Positions 11,181-11,623 of a stretch of 11,623 nt of DNA are shown piece by piece; positions within the stretch are counted from its first letter, which is position 1; every line of letters starts with the position of its first letter. The stretch comes from Candidatus Aenigmatarchaeota archaeon (lineage in GTDB: Archaea; Aenigmatarchaeota; Aenigmatarchaeia; Aenigmatarchaeales; Aenigmatarchaeaceae), in NCBI GenBank assembly GCA_018221065.1, contig JAAOXY010000071.1:1-11623 (forward strand), given 5' to 3'. A program made the position numbers and the translations under genes. The notes beneath the pieces were generated by a model. It saw only the letters and a list, made by a program, of their open reading frames with translations. It was not told the origin of the DNA and did not search any database.

Positions 11181-11623
11181 ATTTTTCCAGTATGTTCAGA
11201 CAGAGTTCTAATACTCTGTGTGAGTTCTGGTAATGTATCTTTGAAGACTTTTTCTATAGAACCAATTCTTGCTTCGATGACATCCATTGATTCTCCAAAG
11301 TTATCTAGTTTTCCTGAATAACCAGTTTCTCTGTCCTTTAACATTTTTTCCATTTCAGTTATTTTCTTTCCCATGTCACCTATTTGTGCTTGGAGTTGGA
11401 TATCTCTTTTTTCAAAATTACCTAAACGATCTTCAAATTCATCCCACTTATCACTTACAATACCTTCAACTAATTCTTCTAAAGTGATTTCTTCTGGACC
11501 AATGTCAAATGATTGAGTTTCTGGTCCTTTTTCAAAAGTAAACATTTGTTGTGCAGAAGGAGCTTGTTCAAGTTGTCTTGGTGCACCCATTCCTGGAGCA
11601 ATAATTCTTTCAGGTGGTCTAAA
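11159..11623 (-). CDS. Coiled-coil protein, N-terminus beyond window (partial)
   Basis: The frame stays open to the window edge. Upstream of an internal ATG (11590) it reads FRPPERIIAPG, without a start or ribosome site, so the gene probably begins outside the window and only the last about 154 residues are seen. A Pro/Gln-rich linker (PRQLEQAPSAQQ) leads to EEITLEELVEGIVSDKWDEF, then heptad-rich helices (RLGNFEKRDIQLQAQIGDM, KKITEMEKMLKDRE), and an end with EKVFKDTLPELTQSIRTLSEH and a KEKEEK tail. It is soluble and coiled. The layout recalls archaellum or type IV pilus accessory coiled-coil proteins (FlaC/D-like), which is a weak resemblance. It converges on the membrane operon with a 5-bp gap. 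Confidence 0.6.
   Translation of the reverse strand, partial: FRPPERIIAPGMGAPRQLEQAPSAQQMFTFEKGPETQSFDIGPEEITLEELVEGIVSDKWDEFEDRLGNFEKRDIQLQAQIGDMGKKITEMEKMLKDRETGYSGKLDNFGESMDVIEARIGSIEKVFKDTLPELTQSIRTLSEHTGKIKEKEEK

Overview
The window reads as an AT-rich, gene-dense archaeal chromosome segment. The evidence is archaeal-type RNase HII, diphthine synthase, a DUF357 protein, Trm5/Taw2-type tRNA G37 enzymes, a CCA-encoded initiator tRNA with an archaeal bulge-helix-bulge-like intron, TATA boxes about 25 nt upstream of leaderless starts, and GGAGGTGAT-type ribosome sites. Short intergenic gaps, shared stop codons and very small proteins suit a small-genome (possibly DPANN-like) archaeon. That lineage assignment is inference.

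Region 1 (19-2267, + strand) is a tight accessory operon: a 47-aa protein, a NOB1-like PIN-domain protein, and two tandem paralogous HTH proteins with charged periodic middles. Their two C-terminal modules occur in opposite order. The operon converges on rnhB (2264-2917, - strand) and shares a TTAA stop with it.

Region 2 (2949-4513): divergent promoters serve rnhB and an initiator tRNA-Met(CAT), which carries an apparent 13-nt intron at 37/38. Next come a free-standing LAGLIDADG endonuclease with both catalytic acids, an AMMECR1-domain protein that lacks the usual RGC motif, and a 53-aa HypC-like beta-barrel protein.

Region 3 (4514-8052): a 94-aa membrane protein with biased codon use; taw2, two tandem homologous small proteins, and convergent trm5 (again sharing TTAA); then dphB overlapping a DUF357 gene. 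Trm5 makes m1G37 and Taw2 acts later on the same base in wyosine synthesis. DphB acts on elongation factor 2. The region is therefore rich in translation-related modification genes.

Region 4 (8053-11623): a strong TATA promoter followed by a perfect 8-bp inverted repeat drives a 49-aa protein and a 205-aa Arg-tailed protein. A second, leaderless promoter begins a four-gene membrane-protein operon. Its last three members look like one paralogous 5-TM family, and its first has a C-terminal coiled coil. A convergent coiled-coil protein gene runs off the right edge. This block looks like an envelope-associated complex of unknown function.
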